From the NCBI GenBank assembly GCA_035771175.1, contig CM069593.1, positions 18,629,956 to 18,693,955 on the forward strand: 64,000 nt of DNA, written 5' to 3'. The DNA is from Paratinospora sagittata. Its lineage: Eukaryota; Streptophyta; Magnoliopsida; Ranunculales; Menispermaceae. A program made the translations under genes and the position numbers. Below the pieces are notes generated by a model. It did no database searches, was not told the origin of the DNA, and saw only the letters and a program-made list of their open reading frames with translations. Below, piece after piece: positions 22,901-34,941 of this stretch (position 1 is the stretch's first letter; each line of letters starts with the position of its first letter).

Positions 22901-23108
22901 TCTCGATTGGGCCAACGAAGATACAAGAAGGCCCCTCAGCTAGAGCCAGCTCCGAGTGCGAACTAAGCTCGCTGTAGGCGCCGCTCTTACTCTTAGTCGA
23001 CAACAACTTCACGGTAAACCAAGAAGCTCTGCGCCATCTGCTCAGCTGCGGGTCGAGCCTTGTCCCACTTTTAAGCTGGTGGTAGAAGCCGCTAGTTGCG
23101 CCGGCCAT
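19928..23108 (-). CDS. PGR5-like protein 1 (PGRL1)-like membrane protein
   Basis: Eight exons on the minus strand, 23108-22863, 22739-22677, 22555-22469, 21514-21479, 21357-21120, 20544-20471, 20331-20233 and 20020-19928, close in frame to 311 aa. After a plastid-transit-like N-terminus comes ETLEALYLQARDAYYSGKPL, a PGRL1-family block, then PRCSLRRQSTYSD, two membrane helices (ASVWIILLTFSSLAFLVPVI; a second ending FGSVICYPIALAS), and a stromal-type tail with two cysteine pairs, CPNCG and CHVC, ending in a basic KRWVYGRIYLL region. PGRL1 works with PGR5 in cyclic electron flow around photosystem I and uses redox-active cysteines; this is a divergent paralogue type whose role is less clear. Exon 4 is only 36 bp. 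An ATG 168 bases further upstream is in frame but the sequence between is not protein-like. Confidence 0.85.
21676..21893 (-). repeat. SINE-like element in intron 3 of the PGRL1-like gene
   Basis: On the minus strand a pol III B-box-like acttcgagtcc (21817-21827) follows an A-box-like gtcgtggttgaggg (about 21838-21851). The 3' end reads ggggacgtacaccggggg and then ccaaaaaaaataaaa, a tail like tRNA-derived plant SINEs of the Au kind. TA repeats flank both sides and hide any target duplication. It is GC-richer than the intron around it. Confidence 0.55.
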
Positions 23109-25090
23109 GAACCAGATATCACCGCCGCTACAGACCGGAGGCGGAGCATCTGTTTCTGGGCGAATCAGGAAAAATGAAATTTGGGCCACTCGTAAATTTT
23201 TGTTTGGGAATGGGACGAGAATGCCCTTTGGTTTGCGGTTGCGTGAGTAGAAGAAGATCTTAGTGGAGTGGGACACTTGGAGGTTGACACGTGGAGAATA
23301 ACAGGCCTCAGGTTAGAAACAACGGTCCCACCCCCACTTGCCCAATCATTGTCGTTGGGAATTTATCAGACCATCTCGTGATTTGAGTAAATATCTCATC
23401 GAATGATCTGAAAAACAAGATGCATACGGATTAAATGAATTATTATCTATTTATATAGTATATGACATAAATACTTGAAGAGTGGTGACTCTGGCCATTT
23501 TTTATTTTTTATTTTTTATTTTTTATTTTTGTGTGTGTGGATGTTCTAAAATTAACCTTGTCGGACCTGTTTCCAACAGGGCAGCCACGTAACCGACTAC
23601 ATAAGCTGCCTCGAGATTTAAAGAAGACGAAAACTCATAATACGGGTCCTTCGTTCAAGGTACTAACCAATTATAACTACATGTTAAATTAGGATACGGA
23701 GCTGACTTATGTCCAGCTGACCTGACTCAACAATAGTGACAAGTAGACAAGGACGAGACGCCATCCACCACACTAAATTTTGGTACGGTGTTCACCGATT
23801 AGGATGGGTGGAATTGAAGTTAAATATTAACTTAATACAATTATAAAAATTTTAAATCAATCAAACTCAATAGAACTCCTAAACCCAACTCAATAACTTT
23901 AAGTTGATTTAGAACTCCTAAACCCAACTCAATAACTTTAAGTTGATTTGAATTGAATTAGGTTGATTAGGTTGGTCTACTTTAATATATTAATTCTAAA
24001 TTATCATATTCTAAGCTAATTTTTAAGTCAAATATGAATATAAATATAATTTTTAATAATGTTTTCATTCATATTATTTTATTCATTTGAATTTATGTGA
24101 TCCAATAATAATATGTGACTCTAAAAAAAATATTAACTAAAAAAATACTTAATATTCTTAATAAGTTTGGATTGATCGGGTTGCTAATTTTTAACCCAAC
24201 CCAATTCCATAAGGTTCGAGTTGGTCGGTAGGATGGACACCCCTAAATTCAAGATTCTAATCGCCGCCAACCTGGCCAAAGAGTCCATCTCTCTAAATAT
24301 ACCATTAATCTTTCATTAATGAAGTAAGTCATTAATTCTTTCAAAATTAATGCACTTTTAATCACTAAGAGAGGTTGAAACTGACTTAGGTATCGAAAAA
24401 TCTCTGGTCGACTTCATATCGGTACTTTTTATGATAGTCTATTTTTCTTCCTTCTCCCTTACAGGTCGAGATATCTAGCAGGAGAATAAAATATGCTTAA
24501 AGTGGTTCTAGCTCAGTACATTCCTTCCACGTAATCATTTTGTGGTATTGATCAAATCTTGCACCAACAAACCTTTTAAGATTATTTATTATATTTTATT
24601 TTAAAAATTAACTATAAGGCTAAAATAATAATTTAATAAATTGTTGTTTCATACATATTTCTTACCTTTAAGCTTACGTTACCTGAAATTTCTCGTTTTA
24701 ATTACTCTCCCGCACTCATCTACTTATAATTTGCATTAATATTTTTGTCAAAAAAGTAATAATATTAATTATATTCACAATTTTATTTTATTTTATTTAT
24801 TAAAAAATTAGTGAATATTTTTTTAAAATCACATGCAATGCAAAGTATAATTAAAATAATTATCTCGTGACAAAAAAAAAATCTATCTCACTGTATGGGC
24901 CTGGGCTTAGTCCAAGCCTAGAGAAATTCCACCGCCAATTTCCGTTGAAATTTGAATGCACCTAGTCATTATTTACGGCCATTAACCGTATCAAACCAGT
25001 GGTGCGTGGAGACTTTTCAATCTCCTACCATTTCTTCTATGACTTTGTTGAGGAAACAGTCCACACGCCATGCAACACACGCACTTATCT
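23109..25090. other. Spacer between the divergent PGRL1-like and lectin genes
   Basis: The first 150 bp are GC-rich and should include the promoter of the PGRL1-like gene. About 23790-24246 reads like an old dispersed repeat: many aacccaactcaat and ggttggtc blocks and an edge gatggacacccctaaattc, an end sequence shared by many plant repeats. No coding sequence was recognised. The lectin promoter occupies the right end. Confidence 0.5.
23872..23949. repeat. Two tandem copies of a 39-bp unit
   Basis: The unit starting agaactcctaaacccaact is present at 23872 and again at 23911 with near identity, a recent local duplication. Confidence 0.85.
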
Positions 25091-25097
25091 TATAAAG
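25091..25097 (+). promoter_or_regulatory. TATA box of the lectin gene
   Basis: tataaag in the context atcttataaagccaagaa lies 109 bp before the ATG, an ideal distance for a leader of about 75-80 bases. Confidence 0.7.
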
Positions 25098-25199
25098 CCA
25101 AGAACCTGCATGCACTGCCTTCCTCACAAGCTTTCACAACTTCTTATTCTATCAATATATTATTTTCTCCAATAGCTGCAGCCGTTTAGTCTCGAGCAA

Positions 25200-25622
25200 A
25201 TGGCACAAGCAACATTTCAAGCCACTTTGTCTCTTTCTATTATCTCTCTCTTTTTGTTCATGAACGGTGCAATTGCAGAAGATATGCTCTTTAATGGGGA
25301 AAGCCTCAGCACAAATGAATATCTTGAGAACGGGCCATATAGGTTTATAATGCAAGGTGACTGTAACCTTGTGTTGTACGTGAATCGAAACAGGGCGCTT
25401 TGGTCTTCTCGAACTGATGGGAGAGGGGGTTCGTGTAGGGCAACGTTGCAGAACGATGGGAACCTTGTGGTGTTATCGGGAACTGTGGTTGTGTGGAACA
25501 GTAAGTCGGCAAGAGGACCAAATAGCTACCGGTTGATTGTGCAAACTGATGGGAATGTTGTGATTTACGGGTCAGCTGTTTGGGCCACTAACACTGTTCA
25601 AAGCAGGCGAAGGTTGTTCTAA
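25200..25622 (+). CDS. GNA-type (B-lectin) mannose-binding lectin, secreted
   Basis: Single-exon 140-aa protein. Residues 1-26 form a signal peptide ending in NGAIA. The mature part is one bulb-type lectin domain with three QxDxNxVxY-type sites: QGDCNLVLY (52-60), QNDGNLVVL (84-92) and QTDGNVVIY (115-123). The middle site ends in Leu instead of Tyr and may bind mannose poorly. C55 and C79 match the conserved disulfide of GNA lectins. The C-terminus is short and basic (SRRRLF). Such lectins bind mannose glycans in the apoplast or vacuole and are linked with defence or storage. No kinase or S-locus domain follows, so it is a stand-alone lectin. TATA box and a short leader precede it. Confidence 0.93.
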   Translation: MAQATFQATLSLSIISLFLFMNGAIAEDMLFNGESLSTNEYLENGPYRFIMQGDCNLVLYVNRNRALWSSRTDGRGGSCRATLQNDGNLVVLSGTVVVWNSKSARGPNSYRLIVQTDGNVVIYGSAVWATNTVQSRRRLF

Positions 25623-26115
25623 TTAAGGGTACTGTGTTTGGTTATGTGTTGTTGGTTTGCTTCCTTGTTTATGTACTCTTAGCTAGCTTTTAGATTTTCC
25701 ATATATATTTTAGGGTTAAAGTGGTTCTTATTTTTTTATCATTTCTATATAGGTTTAAGGCTTGGAAAGAGCTTTGTTTGTTTAGTTTTTCTTGATTTGT
25801 TTCTTTTGGTGCCGGGGCTATTTGAGTGAGAGCTTAATTTGTTTCCCTTAAAATAAGATGTATTATTGCAGTTTTCATTGACTTCTACTAGCATATATAC
25901 ATATAGGAGAATGCTATATTGATGGTAATACTTGCAAAAAAATGTAAATGCTACTAATGTGGTGTGAATTACTGAATTGGGTCGTGGGTGCATTGACTTT
26001 TTCATTCCCTTTTTGTTATTCACTTTTTAAAGTCAAAGCACCTACCAATCAATACCTGTCACCTCAGTAGCAGTTGCATTTTTTTTTTAACTTTTGTAGT
26101 CAATTTAGTATTCTC

Positions 26116-26192
<77 letters not shown>

Positions 26193-29100
26193 TCTAATTA
26201 CAAAAAGTACAATTACACATTTACAATTATTGAATGAATGTGTGTAGCACATTTTAAAAAATATAATAAATAATCAAATAATTATGCATGTATAGTTATA
26301 CTTCAAGTTTGTAACTACTGTAGTCAAAATAACATTCCCATGTATATATATTAAACATGCATGTAACCCCAATCAAATCTTACACCCAAGTCTAAGTCCC
26401 TTCAACGTAATATCGTTTCTATAAGGTAATTTGGGTATTAACAGGAGCACATTTGTTTATTAATTAATTAGATGTGTTGGGTTTTAACCTAATAAGATTT
26501 GGGCAATAGAAGACGGACTAGGCCGAGGTAAATAGGCCAAGCCCAGATAACCACCTCATCAGACTTCAGTACTACATCCTCGAACTGGGCCTCTTCAGAT
26601 CCGTAATCCAGGAGCTGCTATATCGGGTTCCGGTGCGTATATTGTGACCCGCTTCAAATCCGCCCAAAATACGCATCATCTGTATAAATCCAATGGACAC
26701 CGAGCGACCACGTAGCCCATCCTTGTAACCATAGATTTTGTTTATTTATTTTATTATTATTTTTTTGAGATCATACAAAGTGAATAATGTGGTGCTAGGT
26801 TGAGAAAAAGATTCAGCGTGAACTGTCGCACTTGTTTATTTCCCCTCAGACAAGCAGACAAGGGGCTGCCTGCCACAAAGATGCACCGAACCTCTAATGT
26901 ACATCTCTATAATTATTGTCTGACGCAACCAGAAATTCCCATTCACTTTCAACGAAATTGCAGACTTCTCTGAACTGGGTAACCAAATGATTCTTTTAAA
27001 AAAAAAAAAGAAGAAAAAATTACTATGACTGTATTTAGTTTTTAATTCAAAATTTATAATACAATTTAAAAGATAAAAACTTTAAAAAAATAATATTTTA
27101 TTATTTTTAAAAAATAACATATTTTTTTTATAAATTTTAAAAATCTGTTTTTGAGTTTCAATCAACTAAAAAATTTTAAATATAAAAAATTGCATTCCTC
27201 TAAGATTTTTTTTTATTGGTGCAGGTGGTGGATAGAAGGCCTCCCACTCATAAGGTGGGTGACTCAACTCTTTTGGAAGAGAATAAATATAATCTAGTTT
27301 CATGCCTTAGGTTCTAGTTGTGGGCTTCAACCCTTATTGTCCGAGTTCATACTGAACACTTTAAAATAAGTATTCAACTTGGGTTTATTTAATACAACCA
27401 TAATTATTAACTTGACTTAATATAGTCAATATGAAGTTGGTACAGTTGATAAAGAGACTAAGGAGATTTAATTAATTTTTTTATTATATATATATATGTA
27501 TTACCTACTTATGGGGCGGGGATGATACAGCTTTAGGAGCTTCATATATGTGGATCAAAACTTTGTTAAGAAGCAGCAATAACAGACCAAATGCATTTAG
27601 AGTTCCCTAAAGCTTCACTGGCATCCTGTGACAAATTAAGGGATGATTGGTGATGTCGGTGCATGAGAAAATGATCATAAAATGTGAAGCCATCATCATC
27701 AGGTTTTTGCTTGCTTCAGAAACTTGTAACTTATGGGGAGATTGCTTAGAATCGAAAACAGGCTTTTAGAATTGCAGGTTTCCCATTAAAGGTGAACCAA
27801 TATATGACGACGCATGCATGGTTTGCCTAATGCATATATGGTCCCATAATTAAAAAGGCTCCAACATGTTTTAATGGTGAAAACTGCAAGAAGATTCCAG
27901 CATCCACAACAACATCCAGCTGTTCCTTTCAAAGAATATGTTGTAATTAATTTACTATTTACTATTTACTTTACAATTTTCTTCTTTCTTTCTTTTTTTA
28001 CAATTGAATTCATTATTAATTTCTATCAATAATATTATTACTACTATTTGTTTTAATGGCCGAATCACGTGTTAATGCGTAATTTAAGACTGTCCAACAA
28101 CTCTTAGGAACAATATCAACAATATGTATTTTTTAGTTTTTTTCACAACATCACCCATTAAAATATACTTTTTAAATAACAATCACAAATTTATGAAACT
28201 ATTATTATAAAAGGTGCGCTTGTGTACAATATATGTGATTAATTAGGATGAGTTGTTTCAATTTTACCAGCTTAATTTTATGAGTAGAAGTTGGATGAGA
28301 GAAATAAATGGTTACGTTGTATTGTATTTGCTATCAAGTTAATTAAGAGGCATGTTACTCTTATATTGTGGCAAAATAATACTCAATAACATTTACAACT
28401 AACCCTTTTTAATTTTTTTAAGGTCGAGATTGAAAATTTGGTATAACGATTAATGGTAACGAGCAAGCTACCATGGATGCAGGTAAATGCTATTTAATTT
28501 ATATCAGGAACATATATATAAATGTATTTTTTTTATTTCGTATTAACTTTACTCATTTATGTTCACATTTGATGTTGATCACTATATAGATTTATCAACT
28601 TACAAATTATGATTTCTTTTTCTTTTCTTTTTTGTTGAGGTATAGTCACAAATATTTAAAAATGTTATTGTATAAGTAGAGAGACTCGAAGTCATTATCT
28701 ATCATATGAAATTTAGTTTTTAGATAATTAGGTTTGGTATTATATTGTTCTCATCATTATTACTAAATGTTATGCGTGTTATTTATTTCTTATTTGTTAT
28801 CGTAAATTAAAATAAACTGAATTATAATTTCATACTATTTTCACAGTTTAATCCCAAGGAAGAGGCCGGGCCCGGGCCCAGTGCAAGCTGTGGAGTGTGG
28901 AATGCTTTTAGTCGTTTCCTCCGAGTAGGGTCACAGCACGTGCACTGCATACTGACACCTTTTTACGACTGACTTTGTAGGTAACTTTTTTGGGGTCATT
29001 TTCTAATTATAATTACACAAATTTAGTTCATTAAATACATATAAAAACAAGCACAAATGCGAAGTCGACCCTAAAAAAGTACATGTAAACGCATTTGCTT

Positions 29101-29979
29101 AATGAACCTTTCTTTTCAAGAACACCCAACCTTATTATTATTATAATTAACTGACTATATATAATAATATTTTATACATCAGAAATATTCATGGCAGCGG
29201 AAGAGCACGTGAGACCAACGTGATCACTTAAATGTCAGCTTAGCCAGACGCGACCCCATGTTAGTAGTCATGCAAAGATACCAATAAAATAATATTGCTT
29301 CATTAATCAAATTAAATTTAAATAGGTCAATATACCAATAGTGATGTAAGAAGGTACGTACGGATACAAATGGAATCTCAAGTACCGTCCTTGCCAAGTG
29401 CCCAAAACAACCAATATACCTATGAAAATTCTAACTATATATATACACACTAATAGACCCAAAAGCTCGTGAAGAGCATATATAATAAACAAACCTACAT
29501 ATATATATATATATATATATGCATGAACCTCCAATCTACTATCCATATTATGTATGTACATCTAACTAGACTAGAATTCTTGGTGGGATTAATCAAACCC
29601 TATTTCCCACCAAGCCCACCGATTCAAGTCAGAAAACCCAATATATTATTCATGATACATAGAAGATTCAAAAAGAAAGAGGACTTATCAGGCAAAGTAC
29701 ATAATATATATTCACATAGCTTTGGCCTCCTTTACATATGAAAATGATTAATACCATGTGGGTTTGGATCCCAAGAGCCCCTTTACATGAGGAAGGTCAA
29801 AGACTTTAAGAAAGAGAAGGGACAAGACGGAGTTGGCTTAATTGGAAAATATATATAAGAAGAGAATTGATACTGATGACTTATCATCGACAATGCATGT
29901 AATGAAAAATGTGGAGGCCAAAATGGGTGTTCATCAACGATTAGTTCTTAATATTAGAAACTCAATAAATGTTAGCTTC
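25623..29979. other. Long AT-rich spacer after the lectin gene
   Basis: Holds a CA/TA microsatellite (26116-26184), a GC-richer unrecognised block (about 26505-26700), a possible repeat at 27220-27360 and a 12-bp palindrome gggcccgggccc at 28868-28879. No gene is supported; short open frames here lack any domain. Confidence 0.5.
26116..26184. repeat. Compound (CA)n(TA)n microsatellite
   Basis: About ten CA dinucleotides run directly into about two dozen TA dinucleotides. Confidence 0.97.
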
Positions 29980-29984
29980 AGATT

Positions 29985-30482
29985 TGTTGGTCCACCACCT
30001 CATCGTGGGCGGTCATTTAACAGTCTATTTTGTTGAATGGTTGAGCGGCCAGCAGGTGGTCATTCAAGCCCTCTTTGCTGAATTACTTTATAAAATATAA
30101 ATATTTTATACATTTAATAATTACGTAATTGCCCCTATTTGAACTCTATAAATAGAACCTTAATTTCATTCTTGAAAATTTATTCAGAGAGATCTAATTT
30201 GAGAGATCTAGAGAGCCTCAAAGAGAGTTTATTTGAGAAGAAAAAAATTAAAGATAAATAGATATTGTATTTTTGTGAGAGATCCACTGAAGGGTAAAGT
30301 TTGTAATCTCATTTTATTATAGTGAAAGTTTCTTAAGCGGCCTACGGGTCCCGTGGTTTTTACCTCATCTTTGGAGTGTTTTTTACTCTAAAATCTTTGG
30401 TGTTATTTTGTTCTATCTTAGTTTGGAAAATCATCCTGAATTTGTAGAATTTATTTCTTTACAGCCATCAATTTTTCCAACA
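29985..30482 (+). repeat. Solo LTR (498 bp) with perfect target duplication
   Basis: Starts TGTTGG and ends CCAACA (6-bp inverted ends, TG...CA) and is flanked on both sides by agatt (29980-29984 and 30483-30487). A TATA box tataaata lies at 30147-30154. The stretch after it (ttcattcttgaaaatttatt, agagagatct) closely resembles the solo LTR at 43774-44166, so both belong to related elements on the same strand. No internal element sequence remains, as expected after LTR-LTR recombination. Confidence 0.92.
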
Positions 30483-30487
30483 AGATT

Positions 30488-33473
30488 GTTGGTTGAATGT
30501 TCACACGTGAGATTCTTGGGGGTGATCAAGTGGATGCGTTTGAAGGGGACATTTGAAATTGGCTTCAAAGTTATAACGGAAAAACAACAAAATACAATAA
30601 TAATATTACTATAAAAAATGTTTTATGTTGAATATTGGTACTCAGTTTCATTAGATATTTTACGGATACACGTATATAATGCAACATCTTTAAATATACA
30701 TACATTTTCAAAACGTCCAACAGATATTGGGTGTGAGTGTCAAAAAATAACACTAACTCCCAACATATATATAACATTACTCTCTCGTTATTTGTACACC
30801 CTTTAACACTAATTAATTTATAATTCTTAATTAGCGCCGGCTTATACAATGGTAAAGACTCTACCTGCTTTGCTCGTCTCTGAAATAAATTGTCTTTTTT
30901 TTATGATTTATATTTTTATCATTTTCTTCCTAATCTCTAATTATATATTTGCAACACATTCTAGAACATGCCTCAAGGGAAAACTAGGAGCATAGCTTAT
31001 TCGGCAAAATTTAAAGTCTTTTTGAGCAGCAGTTTTGAAATATATATATCTTTATATCTTCAAATACAATTTCAATTATTTTCAAAAGTATATCTTTATC
31101 AAATAAATGTTATATTCAAGTTTTACTAACTTGCATTTTCAATATATAGTATGAGTTAACATATTTAATTAAGCACCCATAATTAATATATAAAATATAA
31201 AATTTGATTATGACTTGAATCATTATTTATTTTTCATGATAAGTTAGATACTTTTTCGTAATAACAATGACTAATGATGAGTAAGTACCGAAGAAGAGTA
31301 TGTATTCAGTAAAATATTAAAAGATGTAGAAATTGAAGAAGTCTTTATTTTTTGTCACAAAATTTGAACGGATTGACATCATGCAAGAAAATCTAAGCCT
31401 CCGTACCTATCTAATTAAGTCATGTTTGATTAATGATAAAATTATTATTTTTTAGAAAAAATAAAAAAATTTCTCAAAAAAATAATAAAATTGTACGATT
31501 GTTAGTATTTTCTCAAAAAATTTAATTTAATTTAAGAAAATTTAATTTTCTAATATATAATCAAACAACTATAAAAAAAATTCATTAAAAAAGTTTTTTT
31601 TTCTTAACTATCAAACATGGCCTAATGTTAAGGATCATAAATGTATAATATTATATATTCCAATTTGACTCCTTGTGCTTGTAATATTGCTTTGCTCACT
31701 CTGCATGGAGAACTCATTTTGGCCTTAATATGGATATCAAATTGATTTTATACAAGATTGTATCGTTAAGATTTTCTAATCCAATGGAAGTTAACATGAA
31801 TATCGATCGTTAGTTCAAGAACAATCCAAAAAGCAATGCAGCTATATAAAAGTCAAATAATTAAGATGAGGTTTAACTTTAATTAATTAGCTCATTCAAC
31901 GATACCATCCTTGTATTCTTTCAATTAAAAAATTAAATAAAGAAAGAAAGACGGAAAATGGATTAGTTAGTGGGAGTAGAATAAGTATATATCTCAAAGA
32001 GACAAAGCCAAAGATAACATTCGAACCGTTCTCCTTGCGGTCGTAGGTTTCAAACCATTCTCTTCTCTGGTATATAAATAGAGTATGACATAATAATACG
32101 ACAAATTAATAGAATATAATAATAAAAGAAACGAGGAAGAGTGAGAAGAGGAAAAGGGTCGTAATTAGTGAAGGCACATGGCGTTTGGGGTCTGTTTGGA
32201 CGAGAAGGCAAGTGACAACCAACGAAAAACCCCAATTATTCGCTTCACATGGTGGGGCTGCCCCAATTCCCTTCAACTATTTTCTTCACAGTAGCGCATG
32301 CAACGGCACGTGCCGTTGCCACATAGCCTGTATGACCTTCTTACTAGCCTAGGATCCTCCTCTCTTTTTTTGATACATACCGCCGTATCAAAATTCAAAA
32401 CCCTAATACATTTCCTTTTTTTTCCTCATCATGGGCGCGTGGGCCCACCGATGTGTCCTAAAAAGCATTCTGATTGCTTCACGTCCCCACGGTACACACG
32501 GCATGAGTTCAAAACTTCTTTCTCGTGGAGCTTAGGCTCATCATTCGTGGATGTTCCGTGACGACATGCAAAAATCACCAACCATCATGATTTCTTTTGA
32601 CGTGGACTGAGGGTGTTATAGAGACAGATGGCGACTTGTGCAGAAAGATGATGAGGTCGAGTAGTGTTTAGAATTGAACGCCCGAGTGTACAAGGATCTG
32701 AAGTCAAAATGGGTAATTAGCTATTCAAGCTTTAGGCGGACAGCGAGCATAATGGACCCCACACGATTGGAGTTAAACCACTGCGCGATTAGCGGGATAG
32801 ATGAGTACGGGCGTATGGTGGGGCCCGTGATTCAGTGGGGTCGGGTTTGGTTGTTCGAACTAACTACTGGGTGATTTTCTGGTGCAACGTGGACCGCGGA
32901 CCGTGGACCCGCTCCTGCGTGGCCAAAAAGTCATCGTGTCACAGCCATTGCGAACGGCACAACTTGCGCTGGAAGTAAAGCAACAGACTCTGCTGTGTTC
33001 ACCACCACTTTCTCAATAACACCCCCAGCACTTGTGCAAAATAACAATTAGAAACTCAGTAGTCAGTGGAATCAAAGAAGGGTAATTATGTCTGATGGAG
33101 TAAAATAACGGAGTGATTTCGTGCTGCTGGTAGCAAGAAGTCATTTATGCAGCCACCCATCGTGGCTTCATTTAATTGGGTCATTGCACAGCAAATTACA
33201 AAGGTTAAAAAGGGTAAAAAAGAGAAAAGAAATAGAGGTGGGAAAAGGGCAAGAGGGACAATGGGACAGTGGTATCATTAAATACAGAGTCAGAATTACG
33301 GCACTGCCCTTTATGGTACCTCACCTTAGCGCCCCACTCCTCCAACCATAAGTAGTACTCCAAACCCCTCCTCTCCCTCCATCACTCACCACTCACCATT
33401 CTTCTTTCTTTCTATTTTTCTATTTTTTTCTTCTCTTCTCTGCTTTCTAACCCTTCTTGTTTCCTCTCTTTCG
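30488..33473. other. Spacer and expansin promoter region
   Basis: AT-rich to about 32000 with one MITE-like block (31419-31621). From about 32230 to 33350 the sequence is GC-richer and contains many short G/C blocks; it likely includes the expansin promoter. A CT-rich leader runs at 33365-33470. No TATA box or other gene is certain. Confidence 0.5.
31419..31621. repeat. Possible MITE
   Basis: A very AT-rich block of about 200 bp is bounded by catgtttgat (31421-31430) and its exact complement atcaaacatg (31610-31619). Ends like this are common in hAT-type MITEs of plants. The target duplication is not clear. Confidence 0.5.
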
Positions 33474-34941
33474 ATGAGAGAAATGGCGATTTTTAACACA
33501 TTTTGCCTCGTTTCTCTCATTACGCTACTAAAACTCTCAGAGGCTAGAATCCCCGGCGTGTACTCCGGCGGCGCATGGCAAGCGGCACACGCTACATTCT
33601 ACGGCGGCAATGACGCCTCCGGCACCATGGGTACGCCCGTCCTGTCTAGCATTTTCCGGCAATGTGTCCTCTGTTGTGTTTTCTAGTGGAATATATATAG
33701 AAAACGTTGATCTGTATTTCGACCCAATTCACATTTCCTCTGTTTTTGCTTGTTTTCGGGTTTGCAGGAGGAGCTTGCGGGTACGGTAACCTGTACAGCC
33801 AAGGGTACGGCGTGAGCACGGCGGCTCTGAGCACTGCTCTGTTCAACAATGGAATGAGCTGCGGTGCCTGTTTTGAGATTAAATGCGCTAATGACCCGAC
33901 ATGGTGTCACTCCGGTAGCCCTTCCATCCTCATCACAGCCACTAACTTCTGCCCTCCGAATTTCGCTCTTCCCAACGACAATGGCGGCTGGTGCAACCCT
34001 CCTCGTCCGCATTTCGACCTCGCCATGCCCATGTTTTTGAAGATCGCCGAGTACCGTGCCGGCATCGTCCCCGTCGCTTTCCGCCGGTAAGCTTCCCGTT
34101 TTCCGGTCATTTTTTTCTGTTTCCCGACGTTTCCTAACAACGCTCTTTAACTGACAACTTCACCTGAAGCTCTCTGTTCAGAGATTTTTTAGTCATTTTG
34201 TTTTTTTAACCATGGGTATTTTAGTCATTTAGTGTTTTAAGGATCTTCTGGTGTTCACCCTGGAGATTTTATGTTTTGTGTGAAACCGGTAAAGAAAATT
34301 GGGGTTCACTCACATGTCAGCCATGTGGTGCCTGCTGCAACTTTACATCTGTGACCCCGCTGCCTCTGAATCAAGCAGAGATGGACACGTGGCCAAAGTT
34401 GAGCGCACCAAACAAACTAAACTGTGCAACACATTCGAGTTCGGCCCACGCGTTTCGGCTTTAAAAAAGCACACCTCCCCATGCAATAAAACCCCACTCT
34501 TTCCGTCAAATAACGGAAATCACGGCCTTAAAAGTGAAATATACCTTCTACGTTGGAATGAATGACTAAACTATCCCTAGGAAGATCTGGTTATTGACTC
34601 GAAGGTTCTGTTCGGGTGTGCCTGCGCGCAGGGTACCATGCAGGAAGCGAGGAGGGATCAGGTTTACGATCAACGGCTTCCGTTACTTCAACTTGGTTCT
34701 GATCTCGAACGTGGCAGGAGCTGGTGACATCGTGCGGGTTAGCGTGAAGGGGTCGAGGACAGGGTGGATGAGCATGAGCAGGAATTGGGGGCAAAATTGG
34801 CAATCCAATGGTGTTCTCGTCGGCCAGACTTTATCGTTCCGTGTGACCGGCAGCGACCGCCGGACTTCTACTTCTTGGAACGTCGTGCCGGCGAACTGGC
34901 AGTTCGGTCAAACTTTTACCGGCAAGAATTTCCGGGTCTAA
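33474..34941 (+). CDS. EXPA: Alpha-expansin (EXPA)
   Basis: Three exons, 33474-33630, 33768-34086 and 34632-34941, join in frame to 261 aa (258 if the second ATG at 33483 is used). A signal peptide ends near LSEARIPG. The first domain is the GH45-like barrel with [52 protein letters not shown] including the HFD motif typical of alpha-expansins. The second is the beta-sandwich CBM63 domain with [20 protein letters not shown] and NWGQNWQ and [21 protein letters not shown] at the end. It loosens cellulose-hemicellulose contacts in the wall during growth. Intron positions are normal for EXPA genes. Which subfamily or tissue is not readable. Confidence 0.97.

Noticed and set aside
23109..23276. 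N-terminal extension of the PGRL1-like protein from an upstream ATG
   Set aside because: The extension does not look like a conserved protein or transit peptide; ATG 23108 gives a typical start.
32298..33351. Short open frames in the expansin upstream region
   Set aside because: GC-richer promoter DNA; no domain, no splice-consistent structure.
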